Assembly: GCA_965261695.1 (NCBI GenBank)
Contig: OZ253474.1
Location: 2,480,001-2,544,000 of the forward strand
Length of the DNA: 64,000 bases
DNA from: Bin5 sp965261695
Lineage (GTDB): Bacteria > Chloroflexota > Anaerolineae > Caldilineales > Caldilineaceae
Reading direction: 5' to 3'
In this document: piece after piece, positions 1 through 8,814 of the stretch
How positions within the stretch are numbered: the first letter of the stretch is position 1
How the letters are laid out: each line of letters begins with the position of its first letter
Notes under the pieces: generated by a model
Database searches by the model: none
The model's input: only the letters and a program-made list of their open reading frames with translations
What the model was told of the DNA's origin: nothing
Position numbers and translations under genes: made by a program

Positions 1-437
1 AGAGGGCACCCCCCGAGGCCGAACGAATCCTCTTCGACGAGATCAAAAATCTCATCCATGCCCAGCCCGTATACCTGATTGGCGAGGGACTCGGCTCGTC
101 CTGCTCGGCCCGTGGCGGCGTTGGGAGGGTCGGCGGTCTCGACGGCCAGTCGGTAGCTGTCCACATGGAACAGGCGCACGTCTTCTGCCGGTGTGATGTA
201 CTCGTTGATCAAGGTGAATGTAGGGCTGGTGATGCGCGCCTGCACGCCCAATCCCCGGGCCAGACCCTGCGTAAATGTCGTCTTACCGGCGCCCAATTCG
301 CCAATCAGTCCGATCACAACGGATTGCGAGGAGTGAGGAGAGTTCTCTTTCTTCGCGTTGATAATCTGACCCAGCAGTTCGCCGCAGCTCTTGGTTTCAA
401 GCGGAGAAGAGGATATGATTTGATCAAGAGATGACAC
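1..437 (-). CDS. tsaE: TsaE, tRNA threonylcarbamoyladenosine biosynthesis ATPase (3'-truncated by window edge)
   Basis: TsaE is the P-loop ATPase that works with TsaB and TsaD to make the t6A37 modification of ANN-decoding tRNAs. The reverse strand shows GELGAGKTTFTQGLARGLGV (Walker A) followed by the family signature SPTFTLINEY and an FHVDSYRL segment. The C-terminus lies beyond base 1. The start is a GTG at 435-437 giving VSSLDQIISS; no good ribosome binding site is visible, so an alternative start is possible. The stretch between the N-terminal helix and the P-loop (KKENSPHSSQSV) is low complexity and comes from a GAGGAGT/GAGGAGA heptamer pair, so this linker may be repeat-derived. The identification is firm; the exact start is not. 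Confidence 0.85.
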   Translation of the reverse strand, partial: MSSLDQIISSSPLETKSCGELLGQIINAKKENSPHSSQSVVIGLIGELGAGKTTFTQGLARGLGVQARITSPTFTLINEYITPAEDVRLFHVDSYRLAVETADPPNAATGRAGRAESLANQVYGLGMDEIFDLVEEDSFGLGGCP

Positions 438-726
438 CGAAGGGCAGGTCTCGAACGTTCTTTCTTGATCAGACAGGACACTGCAACTTTCGTTCACCCA
501 AGTGGTCTCTGATCTGCCCGCCGCCCGATGCGTTATCGTCCGGCGGGCCAAAATCGGGGTACACAAACAGACATATCCTCTTGTGCTTGCGATTGTACCC
601 CCCACTTTGCCGCAAAGGCAAATACAAATTCTGCCGCGTTCCTGTTACAATAATGGTTAGCAGACGGTGGATGGTAGACACCACCGGCCACTGACCTTCA
701 ACGACGAACAACTGGCTATTGCAGTT
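438..726. other. Intergenic region between divergent tsaE and SpoIID genes
   Basis: I see no convincing gene here. There is an 8-bp GC-rich inverted repeat (516-523 with 541-548) and a TACAAT hexamer at 646-651, which could be the -10 box of the downstream plus-strand gene; its -35 region (TACAAA) is poor. Short open frames on both strands lack codon bias and family signatures. Confidence 0.5.
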
Positions 727-3450
727 ATGCTGTCAGGATTTTCCATACGCCGCCTCCTTTTCGTTGGCCTCCTTATCGCGTTATTCGGTGTATGCCTCTA
801 CATCGTCGGCACACGGGCGGCGCCATTTCTGACGCTTGCCACGGGGGATGAAGAAGATGACGAACTGCCGGGCGATATACAGGTCTTCGGCCCCCCCAAT
901 GCCCCGACGTTGACCCTGGACGGGCAGGTTGTGTTGGAACGGGTCGGTTCCCATTTCGGCACGCCCCGCATCAGCCCCGACGGCACGCTGATGGCCATCA
1001 CGGTTGTGCCGGCGGGCACGGAGACGATCGGCCTGGCTGAAATCTATCTGATTGAACGCGCGACCGGACGTGTGCGCGAGCGCATCCCCGGCCACAACCC
1101 GCGCTGGCAGACGGGCCGCAACAACCGGCTGCGCTTCGATCAACTCGATGCCAATAGCATTCGGCCTGCGATTTACGACACCCGCAGCAGATCGATCATA
1201 CAGGAAGATGTTCCGCTGCAGGACGACAATCCACCCGACCTGGAAGGGATAGAAGCCGCCGCGGTGACCTACCCGGCGACGATTCGCGTGGCCCATCACC
1301 CCGAAAACAACTGCCGCAACGTTCCCGACTGGCAGGTGGACGTCATCCCCTTCGAAGAGTATGTGGCCCGCTCCGTCCCGGCGGAAATCCCCATCTCCTG
1401 GCCGGCGGAGGCGTTGGCGGCCCAGAGCGTCGCCACGCGCACCTACGCCTGGTACCAGGTTTTGCGCCGGCGGCGCTATTATGACGTGACCGACTGGGCC
1501 AATTTCCAGATGATGTGCAACGGACGCTACGCATCAACCGACGCGGCGGTCAACAAGACGGCGGGGCAATATCTGGCATACACCAAGGACAGCAGCGGCG
1601 CGCCGATTATCGCCATGTACAGCGCCAAGAACAGCCATCCGACCCTCACGAACCCGGCTGTGGCCTATCTGCAGGCAGTGCCGGACGAGACCGGCCTCGG
1701 TGAAGTGCGCTGGGGGCACGGCTACGGCCTCAGCCAGTGGGGCGCAGTCCGGCGAGCCAAGGCCGGCCAGACCTATCGCCAGATTCTCGGCCACTACTAT
1801 ACAGATGTTTCGCTGCAAAATGCCCGACAACCGAGTCAGGCCATCGGCGGGTTTATCGGCCTGCCCCTGAACGGCTATCTGCCGGCCGGCGGTTTGCGCT
1901 GGGGCGCGCTCGTGCCGAGAAGCCCGCTGCCGGGCGCAGTCAAACTTGACCCCGGCCCGGACTCGCTGCCGATCCGCGGCGTGTGGCTGCGCAGCTCCGA
2001 TCTGACGAGTGGCGGCACGCTCACGGCCACGCTCTCCATCAACAGCAGCCAACAAGAGAACGTGTCCCTGAAGATCGACTGGGAAGCGCCTGCTGCGCCG
2101 ACCTTCACCGCCCCGTCGGCGGTGGAGGTGCAGAAGGCCACGCTCACCGTCGCCGCGCCGGAGCAGGGCGCGCGCATCGGCCTCAGCAACAATTGGATCT
2201 GGCAGGGGGAAAACCTGCACCGCACGACCGGAGAAAATGTCGATGACGCGGCTGCCGATGGCAATCGCGCCAAAGAGGCGCGCGCCGATGACCACGGGGC
2301 TGGTTGGTGGTACGGCCCCTATACAACCGACGTGCCCCACAATGCCACCTACCGCGCGCTCTTCCGGCTGCGCATCGGAGAGCCTGACGACGACGACGAC
2401 GACAATGTCCTGCCGGATCAGCCCATCGCCCATCTGGATGTGACCGACCGCGGCGGGACGTTGCGTCTGGGTATGCGCGACATCTGGCCGAGTGACTTCA
2501 GCGCCGTAGATCAGTACGTCGAAATCCCGGTCGATTTTCATCTGTTCGAGCCGATCCAGGGGCTGGAATTCCGGGTGAAATGGTACGGGGAGACGGACAT
2601 GGCTCTGGATCGGATACAGCTGTGGCAGCTACAGAACATATCCAACGGCCGCATCGATTGGCCGCTCCCCCACAGCGGCACATCGACGGTGTCGGCGATC
2701 GCGTTCGATGCCGCCAGAAACGCCAGCCCGGCCGTCACGCGGGAGATCGAATACGGCAGCGAACAGCCGCCGCAGTTCGGCGAAGTGGAGAACCTGCACG
2801 GCTGGTGGACGAAGCTGCCCGTCCTGGTTTCTGTCCAAATACAGGACTACAACAGCGGGCTGGACGGGAACAGCGGGCGTCTGCTGCTGGACGACCAGCC
2901 GAAGACGGCCCATTTCAGCCGGCCCAACGATCCCCTGGCCGCGCAAAAGCTTTCAGCCGTGCTGACCGACATCGCTGACGGCAGCTACAGTGTGCGTTTT
3001 GAGGCCAAGGATCGGGCGGGATTAAAAGGGGAGAGCGAATCCGGCCTGCTGCGGATTGACCGGACGCCGCCCGTCGTGCAGGCCGTGGCCGTGCAGGAGA
3101 GTTCCGAAACACCGACCGATTCGGACGAAGAGAGTCCTGCGGCCACACCGACGCCTTCCTCACGCGGGCTGTTCAGCGGACCTGTCAACATCACGATTGA
3201 AGCCGAGGATGCGACCAGCGGCGTGTGGGGTGTCGCCTATATCCTCAACGACGGCCCCGTTGTCCTGTACAGTGAGCCGTTCCAAATCTCCGAGGATGGC
3301 ATTCACCACATTCGCTACTGGGCAAAGGACAATGCCGGCAACTATACCAGTAGCCACCGGCTGCGGATCTGGATGCGGACGAGCGCAGGAACACTGAGCC
3401 TGTCAGAGAAGGTATTCCTCCCAGGCGTGCTGATTTCAGAGTCGGAGTGA
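727..3450 (+). CDS. Membrane-anchored SpoIID-domain (amidase enhancer-like) envelope protein
   Basis: This protein of about 907 residues begins with a short basic segment and a transmembrane helix (FVGLLIALFGVCLYIVG). Residues about 195-375 form a SpoIID domain: PFEEYVARSVPAEIP, ALAAQSVATRTYAW and HGYGLSQWGA are recognisable. SpoIID proteins are lytic transglycosylases acting on denuded glycan strands or enhancers of amidases, and the family also occurs outside sporulating bacteria. The C-terminal half has beta-rich Ig-like segments, including an RTPPV boundary near residue 779 and repeats with AxDxAGN-type motifs, plus a run of six Asp near residue 555. The ATG at 727 is preferred over one at 667 because it places the membrane anchor at the N-terminus. 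No other sporulation gene is nearby, so a cell-wall remodelling role is more likely. Confidence 0.85.
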   Translation: MLSGFSIRRLLFVGLLIALFGVCLYIVGTRAAPFLTLATGDEEDDELPGDIQVFGPPNAPTLTLDGQVVLERVGSHFGTPRISPDGTLMAITVVPAGTETIGLAEIYLIERATGRVRERIPGHNPRWQTGRNNRLRFDQLDANSIRPAIYDTRSRSIIQEDVPLQDDNPPDLEGIEAAAVTYPATIRVAHHPENNCRNVPDWQVDVIPFEEYVARSVPAEIPISWPAEALAAQSVATRTYAWYQVLRRRRYYDVTDWANFQMMCNGRYASTDAAVNKTAGQYLAYTKDSSGAPIIAMYSAKNSHPTLTNPAVAYLQAVPDETGLGEVRWGHGYGLSQWGAVRRAKAGQTYRQILGHYYTDVSLQNARQPSQAIGGFIGLPLNGYLPAGGLRWGALVPRSPLPGAVKLDPGPDSLPIRGVWLRSSDLTSGGTLTATLSINSSQQENVSLKIDWEAPAAPTFTAPSAVEVQKATLTVAAPEQGARIGLSNNWIWQGENLHRTTGENVDDAAADGNRAKEARADDHGAGWWYGPYTTDVPHNATYRALFRLRIGEPDDDDDDNVLPDQPIAHLDVTDRGGTLRLGMRDIWPSDFSAVDQYVEIPVDFHLFEPIQGLEFRVKWYGETDMALDRIQLWQLQNISNGRIDWPLPHSGTSTVSAIAFDAARNASPAVTREIEYGSEQPPQFGEVENLHGWWTKLPVLVSVQIQDYNSGLDGNSGRLLLDDQPKTAHFSRPNDPLAAQKLSAVLTDIADGSYSVRFEAKDRAGLKGESESGLLRIDRTPPVVQAVAVQESSETPTDSDEESPAATPTPSSRGLFSGPVNITIEAEDATSGVWGVAYILNDGPVVLYSEPFQISEDGIHHIRYWAKDNAGNYTSSHRLRIWMRTSAGTLSLSEKVFLPGVLISESE

Positions 3451-3465
3451 GGCAGCGGCGACGCC

Positions 3466-5997
3466 CTACGCTTCACTGGCCACTATCCACTGCAAGAGTT
3501 GATCACCATGCTCTTTGACCAGGGCGGTCGCCCGTTCGGGATCTTCGGCTTCGGCGCGTATCTCGAATAAGGGCCGCTCCGGGTTGGGGCCGATGTGAAC
3601 CCATTCCTCAGCGCCGAGGTCGATCTTGAGGCCGTCGATATTGATGGCGTTCTCACCCTGGTAACTCTGATTCAGCAGACGCATCACCGTCCCTTTGGCC
3701 TCCCACGGGCAATCGACCCGGTGGTGCGCCATAAAGAAGGTCGGCAGGGCGGCGACGATTTCGCTGACCGCGGCCTGACGCAGGCCAAGATATTCGAGCA
3801 AGCGCACGGTCGCCAGCAGTCCGTCAGAAACCGGTTGCAGATCGGGGAAGATGAAGTGGCCTGCGCCGTCGGTGGCGAACAGGAGATCGTCTGTGGCGGC
3901 GCGCATGAGAGCGCGCAGGTCGTTCTGGGTGAAGACAACCTGGCCGCCGTGCCGCTGCACGACCGTCTTGAAGGCGCGCGGCAGAACGACGGGCAGAGCG
4001 ACCTTGGCGCCGGGATTGGCGTACATGGCCAGCTCCAACAGGAGCAGCGCTGCGGTCAGATCGTCCAACACGGCGCCCCTCTCATCGATCAGAAAGATCC
4101 TCTCGCCGCCTACATCGAGTTTGACACCGACACCGGCATCGAGCGCGCCCATAATTTTGGCCATATGCTGGAGTTGATGGCGGAACTGATCGCGCAGAGC
4201 GCCCAATGTAGGCTCGTTCAGTGGCAGATAGTCGACATCGAGACGGTTGAGAATTGTCGATAGGGTGTCGCCGCCGAGGCCGTGGGACGTGTCGACCACG
4301 ATCTGGGGATGCACCTGCGCGGCGGCGGCGCGGATACGGTCACGGTCAACGCAGGCGAGAAAGTTCTCGATATAGCGTTCAGTGGGGTCGGCGGGATAGT
4401 CGATGCGCCCGACCTCGTCGAGGAAGGCGCGGCGGAAGTCTTCACGGGAGAAGCTGAGTTCGACGGCGCGCTCGGCGGCGCGGCTCTGGTCGAGGCCCTG
4501 GCTGTCGAAGAATCGGATATCAACGACGCGCGGGTCGAGGGGGCTGAGGCGGATGTGGACGCCGGCCGCGGCGGTGGGATGGTTACGGACGAAATGGCGG
4601 GCGACGGGCACGGGAACTTCGCCCAGGTCCCAGACATCGACGCCGGCGCTGGAGAGGCCGCTCATCAGGGCGCGTATGAGCATACGCGAGCTGCGGTGAG
4701 AGTCCCCGTTGATGGCGACGTAGCTGCCATGCGGGAGGTTGGCGCCGAGGCTGCTGCCGAGTTTGGCGGCGAATTCGGGGGTGAAGTCGACATTGACGAC
4801 GCCGCTGACGCCGGACCTGCCGAAGAGGGAGCGGCGGCCGCGGCGGCCCCAAATGATGCTCTCGCGTACAACCGCCCCCGCTTCAATCCGCTTATTCGGC
4901 CACAGTTTGACGTCCGGATGCACAACGCAGTTCTCATCGAGCACACAGTTGTCGCCGATGACGACGTCTTCGTAGGCGATGGTGCCGCTCTTGAGGCTGC
5001 ACTGGCGGCCGACGATTGCGCCCAACAGTTCGCAGGTCTCGCCGATGTATGTGTTGCGCCAGACAACGCAGTGCTCCAGGCGGCTATACCGGTCCACAAC
5101 GGTGTAGTCGCGAACGACGCAGGGGCCATGAATCGTCACGCCCTCCTTGATTTTGACGGCGTTGCCAAGATAGACGGGGCCGACTATGCGTGCGTCCGCC
5201 GCGATCTCCACATCTGCGCCCAGGATGAGGTCGCTGCGTTCGAGCGGGGACGCATCCTGGGCGGTTTGGCCGAGGGGATGTGGCAGCCAGACTTTGCCGC
5301 TGATCAGGTCGGCGTTGGCGCGCATATACTCCTCGATTGTACCCACATCACACCAATACCCTTGGGCGATGCAGGCATGGAGCGGTTTGCCCTGCCGCAG
5401 AAGGTCGGGGAAGAGATCGGTGGAGAAATCATAGGGAACGCCGTCGGGGATGTGGTCGAGAACGGCGGGTTCAAGAACGTAGATGCCGGTGTTGACCCGG
5501 TCGGAACGGACGGCGCCCCAGTCGGGTTTTTCGAGGAACTGGGTGATGCGGCCGTCTTCATCGCTGACGACTGCGCCGTATTCGAGCGGATTGGGAACGG
5601 AATAGACGATGAGAGTGGCGAGCGCGGCGCGGCGGTGATGGTGTTCGACGGCCGCTTGCAGGTCAAAATCGGTCAACGCGTCCCCACTGATTACGAGAAA
5701 GGTGTCGTTGAGATGGGCGGCGGCGTTCTTGACCCCGCCGGCGGTGCCGAGGGGCATTTCTTCGACGACGTATGTGATATCGAGGCCGAGGCTGCTGCCG
5801 TCGCCGTAGAAGTCCTGGATCACGGAGGGCATATACTGGAGGGTAATGACGACCTCGGTGATGCCGTGATATCTGATCAGGTCGAGAATATGGCCGAGGA
5901 CGGGTTTGTCGACCAGGGGGACCATCGGTTTGGGGCGCCCAATCGTGAGGGGACGCAGGCGGGAGCCTTCACCGCCGGCCATGACAACGGCTTTCAT
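3466..5997 (-). CDS. Mannose-1-phosphate guanylyltransferase-like nucleotidyltransferase fused to degenerate phosphomannomutase
   Basis: The protein has 843 residues in three parts. Residues 1-230 are an NDP-sugar pyrophosphorylase with MKAVVMAGGEGSRLRPLT and a KPMVPLVDKP loop. Residues about 250-370 are a left-handed beta-helix with hexapeptide-like repeats. The rest is a phosphomannomutase-like domain. In active alpha-D-phosphohexomutases a TASHNP phosphoserine loop and a DGDGDR metal loop are diagnostic; here the matching places read HIRLSPLDP and KLDVGGERIF, so both catalytic loops appear lost. The first domain likely makes GDP- or another NDP-sugar, with the second regulatory or structural. 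The ATG at 5997 fits the start of the Rossmann-like fold; in-frame codons upstream run through a heptamer repeat. The 3' end also carries repeat sequence (VASEA tail). Confidence 0.88.
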   Translation of the reverse strand: MKAVVMAGGEGSRLRPLTIGRPKPMVPLVDKPVLGHILDLIRYHGITEVVITLQYMPSVIQDFYGDGSSLGLDITYVVEEMPLGTAGGVKNAAAHLNDTFLVISGDALTDFDLQAAVEHHHRRAALATLIVYSVPNPLEYGAVVSDEDGRITQFLEKPDWGAVRSDRVNTGIYVLEPAVLDHIPDGVPYDFSTDLFPDLLRQGKPLHACIAQGYWCDVGTIEEYMRANADLISGKVWLPHPLGQTAQDASPLERSDLILGADVEIAADARIVGPVYLGNAVKIKEGVTIHGPCVVRDYTVVDRYSRLEHCVVWRNTYIGETCELLGAIVGRQCSLKSGTIAYEDVVIGDNCVLDENCVVHPDVKLWPNKRIEAGAVVRESIIWGRRGRRSLFGRSGVSGVVNVDFTPEFAAKLGSSLGANLPHGSYVAINGDSHRSSRMLIRALMSGLSSAGVDVWDLGEVPVPVARHFVRNHPTAAAGVHIRLSPLDPRVVDIRFFDSQGLDQSRAAERAVELSFSREDFRRAFLDEVGRIDYPADPTERYIENFLACVDRDRIRAAAAQVHPQIVVDTSHGLGGDTLSTILNRLDVDYLPLNEPTLGALRDQFRHQLQHMAKIMGALDAGVGVKLDVGGERIFLIDERGAVLDDLTAALLLLELAMYANPGAKVALPVVLPRAFKTVVQRHGGQVVFTQNDLRALMRAATDDLLFATDGAGHFIFPDLQPVSDGLLATVRLLEYLGLRQAAVSEIVAALPTFFMAHHRVDCPWEAKGTVMRLLNQSYQGENAINIDGLKIDLGAEEWVHIGPNPERPLFEIRAEAEDPERATALVKEHGDQLLQWIVASEA

Positions 5998-6008
5998 AGT
6001 TAGTGCAA

Positions 6009-6036
6009 AGTGGTCAGTGGCTAGTGTCCAGTGATG
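6009..6036. repeat. Heptanucleotide tandem repeat, AGTGG family (4 units)
   Basis: Four consecutive 7-bp units (AGTGGTC, AGTGGCT, AGTGTCC, AGTGATG) lie between the minus-strand pyrophosphorylase gene and its upstream neighbour. The same unit family recurs at many other gene borders in the window. Confidence 0.8.
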
Positions 6037-6066
6037 TGCATATCCACGATTCACAAACCACTGCGA

Positions 6067-6921
6067 TCAAATAGGCGGCCAAGGATAGTTGCGCTGGTGA
6101 GCCGGGGGCAACGGATACTGTCGGGTCTGTTCCAATTGCTTGACGCGGTGGCACAGGGCCTGCTGTTCCGGGGGGCTGAGAAGGTGGTTCAGGGTTCGAT
6201 GCACGGGGCTGGCGACCTGCTTGAGGCTGGTTGCGAATGATTCCAGATTGGCGAGCAGTTCCTCCTCGATCGGCTCACCGGCGAACTCCCAGATCACGGT
6301 GCGTAGTTTGTATTGATGATGGAAGCAGATGCCGTGGTCGATGGCCCACATGCGCTCATCATAGCCGTACAGACAGTGACCGGCCTTGCGGTCGGCGTTG
6401 TTGATGAGATAGTCGAAGAGGGTAAGGCGGCGCAGGGCGGGGGCATAGCGGGCATCTTCGCGCATATTGAAGTAGTGGATGTCGGGATCGCAGTCGATGA
6501 AGAACTGGATGCTGCCCGGCCCGCGCGGCCCGTCGCGCAGGACGGTGGGCGGCACGACGCCCCAACCGAGGGCCTCGCTGACGACAAAGGCGGCGGTCTC
6601 GCGCTGGCAGAGGGTGCCGGCGGGGAAGTCCCAGAGGGGATTCTCGCCGCGGCGCGGTTTGTAGACGGAGGGGATCTCCTGCCGGCGGTGATGCACTGTG
6701 ATCAGAAATGCATAATTGGAGCTGTATGGCAGCAGCCCCTTCTCTTCGATTTCCCCTTCTACGAGCGCGCGCACGATCTCGTGGTCGGTAGACGCAGACG
6801 ACGGGCAGGCGCGCGCGTTCTGGTCGACGACGACGGCGTCGTCTGAAGCTCGCTCCTGTGGCTCGACCGTCATCTCGTGGTCTGTCATTTGGTATTGGGT
6901 GGCCCAGAGGGCGCCCCGCAT
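6067..6921 (-). CDS. SCO1664-family protein (phosphatidylinositol 3/4-kinase-like fold)
   Basis: The 284-residue product matches by recall the SCO1664 family, a small kinase-like group found beside DUF3090 and an MSMEG_4193-type histidine phosphatase in actinobacteria. Visible landmarks are SNYAFLITV, the VYKPRRGENPLWDFP lysine segment, and the LFDYLINNADRK...WAIDHG block, which resembles the catalytic N/D residues of PI3/4-kinase-like folds. Its substrate is unknown. It follows DUF3090 and the phosphatase on the same strand with a 70-nt gap, so the three probably form one transcript. The first 30-40 residues are acidic and low complexity, and no clear ribosome binding site precedes the ATG at 6921; a later start is possible. 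Confidence 0.85.
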   Translation of the reverse strand: MRGALWATQYQMTDHEMTVEPQERASDDAVVVDQNARACPSSASTDHEIVRALVEGEIEEKGLLPYSSNYAFLITVHHRRQEIPSVYKPRRGENPLWDFPAGTLCQRETAAFVVSEALGWGVVPPTVLRDGPRGPGSIQFFIDCDPDIHYFNMREDARYAPALRRLTLFDYLINNADRKAGHCLYGYDERMWAIDHGICFHHQYKLRTVIWEFAGEPIEEELLANLESFATSLKQVASPVHRTLNHLLSPPEQQALCHRVKQLEQTRQYPLPPAHQRNYPWPPI

Positions 6922-6991
6922 TGCGCAGGGGCAAGCTTCGGTGGAACGTGCGGCAGCCAGAACTTGCGGCGCGACTTTGACTGCTGGAAAT

Positions 6992-7528
6992 CTACAATGA
7001 CAACGGGAATGCGTGGCCGTTGGTGCGCGGGCAGAAGTGGCCGTCCGGCTCGATTGGCTGGCCGCACAGGGGGCAGTCCGGCCGGCCGGCGGCGACAGCC
7101 TGCAGGGCGTGCTCGCTCAGGGAACGCATCTGCGCACGCGTGGCGTAAAAGCGGGCTTTCGGGTCGCGCGGCCCTTCGTCTTCAGCTTCCGGGACAGCTT
7201 GTGCGATCAGGACCATCAGGTCCAGCTTTTCATCGTAGCCCAACCCCAACTGTCCGACGCGGAAGGCCGGCTCGAGGGGTTCGCGCAATTTGGGGACGGA
7301 GGTCTGCTCCTCTGTGGTTGGCAGGTCGGCGCGTTCCTTTTCCAACTCCTCCAATAGCTGCAAGATCGACGTTGCCAGCGCGGCGACCTGTTCCTTCTCC
7401 ATGACCAACGTGGCGAGATCGGCGCCCTGCCGCGCCTGCAAGAAGAATGTACGCTGGCCGGGGCGGCCGACGGCATCGGCCACGATTGCGCTGACTGGAT
7501 TGAAGTCGAAGGTATACTGTGATTCCAT
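6992..7528 (-). CDS. DUF3090 family protein
   Basis: This 178-residue protein has the DUF3090 layout: FDFNPVSAIVADAVG and TFFLQARQG at the N-terminus, a central helical part with LEELEKERADLP, then LGLGYDEKLDLMVLIAQ, and a C-terminal zinc-ribbon-like end CPLCGQPIEPDGHFCPRTNGH with Cys-x2-Cys and a further Cys/His pair. The biochemical role is unknown. Gene order with a histidine phosphatase upstream and a SCO1664-type protein downstream is the conserved arrangement known from actinobacteria, so the three likely act together. The start lies about 15 nt after the upstream stop inside a heptamer repeat, without an obvious Shine-Dalgarno sequence, which suggests translational coupling. Confidence 0.88.
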   Translation of the reverse strand: MESQYTFDFNPVSAIVADAVGRPGQRTFFLQARQGADLATLVMEKEQVAALATSILQLLEELEKERADLPTTEEQTSVPKLREPLEPAFRVGQLGLGYDEKLDLMVLIAQAVPEAEDEGPRDPKARFYATRAQMRSLSEHALQAVAAGRPDCPLCGQPIEPDGHFCPRTNGHAFPLSL

Positions 7529-7530
7529 AC

Positions 7531-7581
7531 GAGTTTTGCGTTTCTAGTTTTCACCTTCAAGTTTTCGGTTTTTTGTTTCGG
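7531..7581. repeat. Heptanucleotide tandem repeat, GTTTTNN family (about 7 units)
   Basis: On the plus strand the units GTTTTGC, GTTTCTA, GTTTTCA, CCTTCAA, GTTTTCG, GTTTTTT and GTTTCGG follow one another in strict 7-bp register. They cover the intercistronic gap and the last codons (NRKLEGEN) of the histidine phosphatase gene, so the C-terminus of that protein is repeat-encoded. Confidence 0.7.
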
Positions 7582-8341
7582 TATCTGCCGCGTCCGCCGG
7601 TGTTTGCGAAGACGCTGATTCATTCTCCCACTTTATCACAGGGAGGCCGCCGCTGTCATTCATGGCCAAAATGCTCGGGCCGAAGCGATGGAAGGTAACA
7701 AGGCTGACGGATGCGGTGCTGATCTGGATGCGCTGGAACAGGTCGAGCGGCGTGCCCAGATAGTATGCCAGGCTTGTGCGCAGGACATCGCCGTGGGCGT
7801 AGACGGCGACGGCCTCGCCCTGGTGCTGGGTGCGGATGCGCTCGAGGGCGGTGATGACGCGATTCTGCACTTCGCGCAGGGTTTCGCCGCCGGGGAAGCG
7901 GAAGCCGCCCGGGAAGATCTGCACCAGTTGCCACTCGGGGCGTTTGCTCAGTTCCTTCAGTTCGCCGCCGCGCCATTCGCCGTAATCGACCTCGAGGATG
8001 CCCGGCTCGACGGAGACGGGGAGGTCCAGGGCGGCGGCGAGAGGCTGGGCGGTCTCAAGGCAACGCAGCAACGGGCTGGAGTAGACGGCGGTGATTGGCT
8101 GCGCCTTGAGCCGCTCGGCGACCTGCCGGGCCTGTTCTCTGCCCTTGTCGTTCAAGGCGACGGAGGGCGTTCTGCCGGCGAGGGCGCCGCGCTCGGTCCA
8201 TTCGTTTTCGCCGTGGCGGACGAGGAAGAGGTAGGTCGGGCGCGGGGGCGGCTCTTTGGCGCGCTCTTCGTCGGCGTGACTTTCCGGTTGGTCTGCTGCC
8301 GCGTTTGGCTCCTTTGTTTCTGCGTTTTTGTTCTCGATCAA
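7544..8341 (-). CDS. Histidine phosphatase family protein (MSMEG_4193-like phosphomutase/phosphatase)
   Basis: The core carries the phosphoglycerate mutase/acid phosphatase signature LFLVRHGENEWTERG, a second-arginine segment AVYSSPLLRCLETAQPLA, VDYGEWRGGELKEL, and the catalytic AVYAHGDVLRTSLAYYLG. It should be a phospho-His phosphatase or mutase of unknown substrate. It heads the trio with DUF3090 and SCO1664-like genes. The likely start is TTG at 8341, giving an Ala/Glu/Lys-rich tail of roughly 35 residues before the fold; this tail has heptamer-like periodicity in its DNA and is probably disordered. The C-terminal residues come from the GTTTT heptamer repeat. A later start close to the RHG motif is possible. 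Confidence 0.87.
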   Translation of the reverse strand: MIENKNAETKEPNAAADQPESHADEERAKEPPPRPTYLFLVRHGENEWTERGALAGRTPSVALNDKGREQARQVAERLKAQPITAVYSSPLLRCLETAQPLAAALDLPVSVEPGILEVDYGEWRGGELKELSKRPEWQLVQIFPGGFRFPGGETLREVQNRVITALERIRTQHQGEAVAVYAHGDVLRTSLAYYLGTPLDLFQRIQISTASVSLVTFHRFGPSILAMNDSGGLPVIKWENESASSQTPADAADTETKNRKLEGEN

Positions 8342-8814
8342 GTCGGTCTTGCTCCCGCGTGGGCGCGCTTGTGCTGCGGCGAGTGGATTGTTAAGTCTAT
8401 TGTACTCGTGAATTGGCGCTGTGTAAATGGGGGAGAGGGATTGGGAGTGGAAAGGGCAAGGGCGGTTGGGCGTGGATGGGCGGGGGGGTATGTAGGCGGG
8501 GTAGTGGGATTTGATGGAGTGGTGGGTGGGGTTGAGGTTGGGTATGGTTAGTTTGACGTGAATTCTGGTGAACCGGAATTCAGCTATGCTACTATGTTCG
8601 GTGGCGCTCAGGAGATTCCCTGGGGCTGGTATGTAGGTTATCAGGGCGTAGTCGTGTCTTGGGCGATGGTCTATCCCTTCATGTGCTTGGTGGATTGCTC
8701 CATTTTACACCTTAGCTCGTGGTCCAGTTTTTGGGGCCAAACTCAAGTAGCTGATGTGCCTGTTGCCTTTGTCGGCGTGGAAACGTAAGGCGCAACACGT
8801 TGCCGGAGACGGCA
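8342..8814. other. Intergenic region with G-rich tract
   Basis: No gene is supported. From about 8430 to 8555 the plus strand is strongly G-rich, with many runs of three or more G separated by 2-8 bases (for example GGGGGAGAGGGATTGGGAG), the pattern expected of G-quadruplex-forming DNA. An IS3-like end fragment follows at 8694-8738. An open frame at 8558-8788 simply runs across the IS end and has no family likeness. Confidence 0.6.
8694..8738 (-). mobile_element. Solo IS3-like insertion sequence end (copy A)
   Basis: The segment attgctccattttacacctt...ttggggcc matches, with few differences, the segments at 39251-39295 and, inverted, at 41199-41244 and 48020-48066. The last two are followed by the start of an IS3-type OrfA, which identifies the sequence as an element terminus. 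No transposase lies beside this copy, so it is a relic. Confidence 0.6.

Noticed and set aside
1534..2541. 335-codon antisense frame within the SpoIID gene
   Set aside because: High GC leaves antisense frames open; no start signals and no family likeness.
4282..6003. 573-codon open frame on the plus strand across the pyrophosphorylase gene
   Set aside because: It is the shadow of the real minus-strand gene: composition is Ala/Asp/Val-rich without motifs, while the opposite strand has full family signatures.
8558..8788. 76-codon small gene
   Set aside because: The frame runs through an IS end; the encoded segment HLSSWSSFWG recurs only where the IS end recurs.
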